Positions 11,817-15,538 of a stretch of DNA of 15,538 nt are shown in pieces. The first letter of the stretch is position 1; each line of letters opens with the position of its first letter. Under the pieces are notes generated by a model. It searched no databases, was not told the DNA's origin, and saw nothing but the letters and a program-made list of their open reading frames with translations. The translations under genes were made by a program, and so were the position numbers. Source of the stretch: Gammaproteobacteria bacterium (lineage in GTDB: Bacteria > Pseudomonadota > Gammaproteobacteria > Eutrophobiales > Eutrophobiaceae); NCBI GenBank assembly GCA_018676275.1, contig JABHFC010000016.1:1-15538 (forward strand), given 5' to 3'.

Positions 11817-13367
11817 ATGAACAAAAACAATAAAACAGAAATTACTCGCCGTCATTTTCTTCAGCAGTCAGGAGCCAGTCTGGCAAGTGTAGTGACATTA
11901 TCTGCGTTACCACATTCTTTCGTCTACGGAGCAACTACAAATAATATTGTTTCCTTAACGGCACTTGAACTTTCCAAAGCAATTCACAAGCGTGATGTGT
12001 CCTGCGTTGAGGTCATGAGTTCTTACCTGGGTCATATTAGAAAAATTAATCCTTCATTTAATGCAATTGTTTCTTTGGCTGACAATGAAAGCCTGTTACG
12101 CGAAGCCAAACAGTGCGACAAAGAATTATTAAAGGGTGTATCTCGAGGATGGATGCATGGTTTTCCACATGCGGTAAAAGATCTTGCTGATGCCAAGGGT
12201 TTTCTGACTTCGCTTGGTTCACCGATATTCAAAGACAACATGGCGATGACTGACACCATACATGTTGAGCGAATCAAAAATGCCGGTGCAATTATTATTG
12301 GTAAAACTAACGTGCCTGAATTCGGGTTGGGTTCGCATACTTATAATCCTGTGTTTGGTCCGACGCTGAACCCCTATGATGGTAAGAGTTCCGCCGGTGG
12401 CAGTAGTGGTGGCGCAGCAGCAGCATTGGCTTTACAAATGACTCCGGTTGCCGATGGTAGCGATTTAATGGGTTCTCTGCGTAATCCGGCAGCGTTTAAT
12501 AATGTTATCGGTTTTCGTCCGACACCCGGTCTGGTTCCATTAAGTGATTCATTTAAAGAGGAGTTGCCCTGCAATGGACCAATGGGCAGGAATGTTCAGG
12601 ACACCACGATGTTGTTATCGACGATTGCTGGTCATCATCCGGCCTCACCGAGTTCATTGAACAGTGATCCGACTGAATTTACCCTGCCTCTGGATAAAGA
12701 TTTTAAAGGTACAAAGATAGGTTGGCTTGGCGATTTTAACGGTTATCTGCCGATGGAAAACGGCGTGCTTCAACTTTGTGAAAAAGCCTTGCAGGGATTT
12801 CGGGATGTAGGTGCTGTGGTTGACCCTGTTACTCTGGATTACTCGATGGCAGAACTTTGGCAGACCTGGTTGACATTTCGTCACTGGTTAGTTCGCGCTA
12901 GAGCTTTACCTTTATATGACAACCCTGCAACCCGTGCTTTACTCAAGCCCGAAGCCATCTGGGAAATAGAGGGAGGTGTAAACTTAACGGCCGATGCGGT
13001 ATCGCAGGCTTCTGCCGCTAGAGCTCGTTGGTATGCAGCCTTGCTAAAAGCCTTTAACACACATGACTATTTGGTATTACCTACTGCACAGGTTTTTCCA
13101 TTTGATGCCTCTATTCATTGGCCCAAACAAATAGCTGGTCGAGAAATGGATACTTATCATCGCTGGATGGAAGTCGTTATACCCGGCACCTTGTCCGGTT
13201 GTCCGGTTGTAAACGTACCCGCAGGGTTTGGTGATAATGGATTGCCAATGGGCTTGCAGATCATTGGCAAACGCTACGCAGACTTTCCTGTCTTACAAAT
13301 GGCTTATGCTTATGAGCAGGCAACCCGCTGGAATCTTGATAAGCACCCATCTGTTCTTTCATCTTAG
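11817..13367 (+). CDS. Tat-exported amidase (amidase-signature family)
   Basis: The 516-residue protein is an amidase-signature serine hydrolase. Its catalytic triad is visible: K121 in HAVKDLADAKG, the cis-serine S197 in AGGSSGGAAAA, and the nucleophile S220 in ADGSDLMGSLRNPAAF. The N-terminus is a twin-arginine signal: T10-R11-R12-H-F-L-Q, then a moderately hydrophobic stretch SGASLASVVTLSALP, with likely cleavage after VYGA near residue 39. The enzyme should therefore act folded in the periplasm. It would hydrolyse an amide to ammonia or an amine plus a carboxylate. Malonate transporter genes follow 26 nt downstream, and then malonyl-CoA synthetase, so a malonyl amide (malonamate, or ureidomalonate from barbiturate) is an attractive substrate; this is inference from context. 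The ATG at 11817 has a weak AAGAAAG upstream. Confidence 0.88.
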   Translation: MNKNNKTEITRRHFLQQSGASLASVVTLSALPHSFVYGATTNNIVSLTALELSKAIHKRDVSCVEVMSSYLGHIRKINPSFNAIVSLADNESLLREAKQCDKELLKGVSRGWMHGFPHAVKDLADAKGFLTSLGSPIFKDNMAMTDTIHVERIKNAGAIIIGKTNVPEFGLGSHTYNPVFGPTLNPYDGKSSAGGSSGGAAAALALQMTPVADGSDLMGSLRNPAAFNNVIGFRPTPGLVPLSDSFKEELPCNGPMGRNVQDTTMLLSTIAGHHPASPSSLNSDPTEFTLPLDKDFKGTKIGWLGDFNGYLPMENGVLQLCEKALQGFRDVGAVVDPVTLDYSMAELWQTWLTFRHWLVRARALPLYDNPATRALLKPEAIWEIEGGVNLTADAVSQASAARARWYAALLKAFNTHDYLVLPTAQVFPFDASIHWPKQIAGREMDTYHRWMEVVIPGTLSGCPVVNVPAGFGDNGLPMGLQIIGKRYADFPVLQMAYAYEQATRWNLDKHPSVLSS

Positions 13368-13393
13368 TCATCAGTAAATTGGGAGAAAACTAA

Positions 13394-13777
13394 GTGGTTG
13401 TTTACGGCGTCGCCTTACTTTCGTTTTGCATGTTGCTTGGCATGTACCTTGGCGATCTGATTGGAGTAGTCATAGGAGTCAAGGCAAATGTCGGCGGTGT
13501 TGGTATTGCCATGCTGATGTTGATCCTGCTGAGTAATCTTTCTTCACATAAGTTTCATTTAAAACCACTAACAGCATCGGGTATCGGCTTCTGGAGTGCA
13601 ATGTATATTCCTATTGTCGTTGCCATGGCCGCCAAGCAAAATGTTATTGGTGCTATCTCATCAGGCTGGTTAGCCGTGATTGCCGGGGTCAGCGCAGTGG
13701 TCATCAGTTTTGCTCTTATTCCATTTCTATCGCGCCTGGGAGGTGAAAGTGATCCCTTGCCGCCAGAGGATAATTGA
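13394..13777 (+). CDS. madL: Malonate transporter subunit MadL
   Basis: MadL is the small subunit of the two-component, sodium-coupled malonate importer MadLM in the inner membrane. The 127-residue protein starts VVYGVALLSFCMLLGMYLGDLIGVVIG, then KANVGGVGIAMLML, both typical of MadL. Four membrane segments are apparent at about 4-27, 33-50, 63-83 and 89-115, with a polar tail GGESDPLPPEDN. The start is GTG at 13394, supported by GGGAG about 8 nt upstream. The gene follows the amidase by 26 nt and touches madM, so the three genes form an operon. Confidence 0.93.
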   Translation: MVVYGVALLSFCMLLGMYLGDLIGVVIGVKANVGGVGIAMLMLILLSNLSSHKFHLKPLTASGIGFWSAMYIPIVVAMAAKQNVIGAISSGWLAVIAGVSAVVISFALIPFLSRLGGESDPLPPEDN

Positions 13778-13779
13778 TC

Positions 13780-14547
13780 ATGGCCATTGATGTATTGGTT
13801 AATGTGCTGGTCAAGAATGGCATCATAACTGCCTTCCTGTTTGTGGGTCTGGTGGTCTGGTTTTCTTACTGGTTGTCCGCAAAACTCACGCAGGGGCGAC
13901 TGCATGGATCAGCCGTTGCCATTGCACTTGGTTTGTTGCTCGCCTATGTTGGCGGTTACTTTACAGGTGGCAGCAAAGGTATTGCCGATATTCCAATATT
14001 TACCGGCGTGGCAATACTAGGTGGTGCCATGTTCAGGGATTTTGCCATTGTTGCTACCGCTTTTGGAGCGGAGCTGGAAACAATAAAAAAGGCAGGTTTC
14101 ATCGGTGCAGTGTCGATCATACTAGGTGTCATTATCTCGTTTATTGTTGGCGCGCTGGTAGCGGTTGCTTTTGGTTATAAGGACGCCGTATCAATAAGTA
14201 CGATTGGTGCTGGTGCCGCAACCTACATTGTTGGACCGGTAACTGGCACAGCACTTGGCGCCGGATCGGATGTAATTGCCCTGAGCGTAGCAGCAGGTCT
14301 GGTTAAATCTGTACTGGTAATGATAGGCACGCCGCTTGTCGCGCCGCTAATAGGATTGAATAATCCTCAATCGGCAATGATTTTTGGTGGATTAATGGGT
14401 ACCACCAGTGGTGTTGCTGGCGGACTCGCCGCAACGGATCCGAGGCTTGTCCCCTATGGTGCAATGACTGCCACATTTTACACAGGCGTTGGTTGTTTAT
14501 TGGCTCCTTCTGTATTGTTTCTTATCGTCCGAACTATTGTTGCCTGA
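13780..14547 (+). CDS. madM: Malonate transporter subunit MadM
   Basis: MadM is the larger subunit of the MadLM malonate carrier. The 255-residue protein is hydrophobic throughout, with membrane segments from about residue 13 (GIITAFLFVGLVVWFSYWL) to the last residues (VLFLIVRTIV). Glycine-rich stretches typical of the family are GGYFTGGSKGIADIP, TIGAGAATYIVGPVTGTALG and FGGLMGTTSGVAGGLAATDP. I chose ATG 13780 because GAGGA ends 9 nt before it. An alternative TTG at 13774, overlapping the madL stop, would leave only about 3 nt for that site. The madL stop lies 2 nt upstream, so translation is coupled. Imported malonate would be passed to the malonyl-CoA synthetase encoded next. Confidence 0.93.
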   Translation: MAIDVLVNVLVKNGIITAFLFVGLVVWFSYWLSAKLTQGRLHGSAVAIALGLLLAYVGGYFTGGSKGIADIPIFTGVAILGGAMFRDFAIVATAFGAELETIKKAGFIGAVSIILGVIISFIVGALVAVAFGYKDAVSISTIGAGAATYIVGPVTGTALGAGSDVIALSVAAGLVKSVLVMIGTPLVAPLIGLNNPQSAMIFGGLMGTTSGVAGGLAATDPRLVPYGAMTATFYTGVGCLLAPSVLFLIVRTIVA

Positions 14548-14565
14548 CGGGAACCGTTGTTTTTT
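14547..14565 (+). terminator. Weak terminator-like hairpin after madM
   Basis: ACGG-GAA-CCGT directly at the madM stop is followed by TG and six T residues (14560-14565). The 4-bp stem is short, so it could only attenuate transcription or end it partly before matB, which starts 59 nt after madM. The AT-rich stretch 14566-14606 might hold a separate matB promoter, but I cannot point to clear boxes. Confidence 0.25.
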
Positions 14566-14606
14566 GTATTATTTTAATAGTCACATATTTATTAAATTAA
14601 GAATTT

Positions 14607-15538
14607 ATGGCGCAAATTAATTCCAACCTCTATGCCAGCTTTCAGCAGGTCTTTCTCCGCTTTGCGGACAAAGTTGCACTTACAACAACAAGCGGTGTTG
14701 AACACACTTATAGTAGTCTTGATAATGAATCGGCGCGGCTTGCAAGATACCTGAGCGAACAAGGTATTCAGCCTGGCGATCGAGTATCAGTACAGGTAGA
14801 AAAATCTCCTGAAGCACTTTGGCTTTATCTCGCCTGTCTGAGGGGAGGTTTTGTCTTTCATCCACTGAACACTGGCTACAAAGAAAACGAACTCGAGTAT
14901 TATTTTTCTGATGCCGAGCCCAGTGTAATTATTTGCGATGTATCTGCAGATCAGCTTATGCGGAAGCTGGCGGAGAAAACGAACATAGCAAAGCTTTTCA
15001 CATTGAATGCGGATGGTAGCGGTAGTTTAATTGAAGACTCGCGCGCGACAGCGGATGATTTTGAGATCGTTTCGCGTGGGCAAGATGATATGGCGACCCT
15101 GCTTTACTCATCAGGCACCACTGGTGTACCTAAAGGTATTATGCTCACGCATAATAACCTGTTAGAAAATGCGCAATCACTGGTTGAGTACTGGGGGTTT
15201 ACTGATGAAGATGTATTGTTTCATGCATTACCAATCTTTCATGTACACGGGCTATTTGTAGCCCTTGGTTGTGTTTTTCTCAGTGGTGCCAGTATGCGTT
15301 GGGCTTCCGGTTTTGATGCCAGTCAGGCAATAGAACATCTTCCACAATGCACGGTGATGATGGGCGTGCCTACTTATTACACACGACTTCTTGCATCAGA
15401 GGCTTTTACTGACACAGTCACATCAAACATGCGTCTTTTTATTTCCGGCTCTGCACCATTGTTAGAAGAAACCTTTTTTCATTTCGAGCAGCGTACAGGT
15501 CACAGAATTCTCGAACGCTATGGCATGACTGAAACAAA
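14607..15538 (+). CDS. matB: Malonyl-CoA synthetase (3' end cut by window)
   Basis: The frame opens at ATG 14607 and runs off the right edge, leaving 310 of roughly 500 residues. It is an acyl-CoA synthetase of the adenylate-forming (ANL) superfamily. Motif A is YSSGTTGVPKG at 167-177. Motifs typical of MatB follow: LPIFHVHGLFVALG at 208-221, VMMGVPTYYTRLL at 250-262, MRLFISGSAPLLEET at 275-289 and ILERYGMTET at 301-310. MatB joins malonate to CoA with ATP, giving malonyl-CoA, AMP and pyrophosphate in the cytoplasm. The position after madLM confirms a malonate role. A malonyl-CoA decarboxylase (matA) might lie beyond the right edge. The Shine-Dalgarno is poor (TTAAGAA), and the 59-nt AT-rich gap after madM leaves room for a separate promoter. 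Confidence 0.93.
   Translation, partial: MAQINSNLYASFQQVFLRFADKVALTTTSGVEHTYSSLDNESARLARYLSEQGIQPGDRVSVQVEKSPEALWLYLACLRGGFVFHPLNTGYKENELEYYFSDAEPSVIICDVSADQLMRKLAEKTNIAKLFTLNADGSGSLIEDSRATADDFEIVSRGQDDMATLLYSSGTTGVPKGIMLTHNNLLENAQSLVEYWGFTDEDVLFHALPIFHVHGLFVALGCVFLSGASMRWASGFDASQAIEHLPQCTVMMGVPTYYTRLLASEAFTDTVTSNMRLFISGSAPLLEETFFHFEQRTGHRILERYGMTET

Noticed and set aside
13555..13905. Minus-strand 116-codon frame across madL and madM
   Set aside because: It is antisense to two clear membrane-transporter genes and has no recognisable motif.

Overview
The window looks like part of a gammaproteobacterial chromosome with moderate GC content. The protein families, the GntR-prpB-prpC order, Sec and Tat signal peptides and Shine-Dalgarno-type starts all fit that, but no phylogenetic marker is present and the assignment is an inference. 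It is packed with catabolic genes. I see no tRNA, rRNA, CRISPR array, insertion sequence or phage gene.

Layout. (1) Positions 1-4564 hold an aminoaromatic locus. A minus-strand operon reads exported cyclase/amidohydrolase-family enzyme (3187-2177), 2-aminophenol 1,6-dioxygenase beta (catalytic) and alpha (structural) subunits, then a RidA/2-aminomuconate-deaminase-like protein cut by the left edge. A kynureninase-like PLP enzyme is divergent at 3332-4564. The exported enzyme carries a QxxxQxDxxxH motif instead of the usual HxGTHxDxPxH. I recall that variant from 2-benzoxazolinone hydrolase CbaA, whose product is 2-aminophenol. The locus can therefore be read as benzoxazolinone (plant allelochemical) breakdown or as a variant kynurenine/tryptophan route. 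(2) Positions 4578-10598, all minus strand, hold a propionate/pyruvate block: GntR regulator, methylisocitrate lyase (prpB), 2-methylcitrate synthase (prpC), pyruvate phosphate dikinase (ppdK) and a MaoC-like hot-dog protein. The methylcitrate cycle turns propionyl-CoA plus oxaloacetate into succinate and pyruvate, and PpdK can turn that pyruvate into PEP for gluconeogenesis. The gntR promoter has a consensus -10 and is flanked by two copies of an ATATTGTCGACAATAT-type operator whose centres lie 62 bp apart. (3) Positions 10617-10993 are a divergent intergenic region. (4) Positions 10994-15538, plus strand, hold a NYN-LOTUS RNase-like protein, then a Tat-exported amidase, the malonate carrier subunits MadL and MadM, and the start of malonyl-CoA synthetase (matB), cut by the right edge. 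This suggests periplasmic release of malonate from an amide, import by MadLM and activation by MatB.

The strongest candidates for something undescribed are the pairing of the QxxxQxDxxxH exported hydrolase with AmnAB and an atypical kynureninase, and the exported-amidase/MadLM/MatB malonate-scavenging arrangement. All substrate assignments rest on recognised families and gene context, not on database searches.
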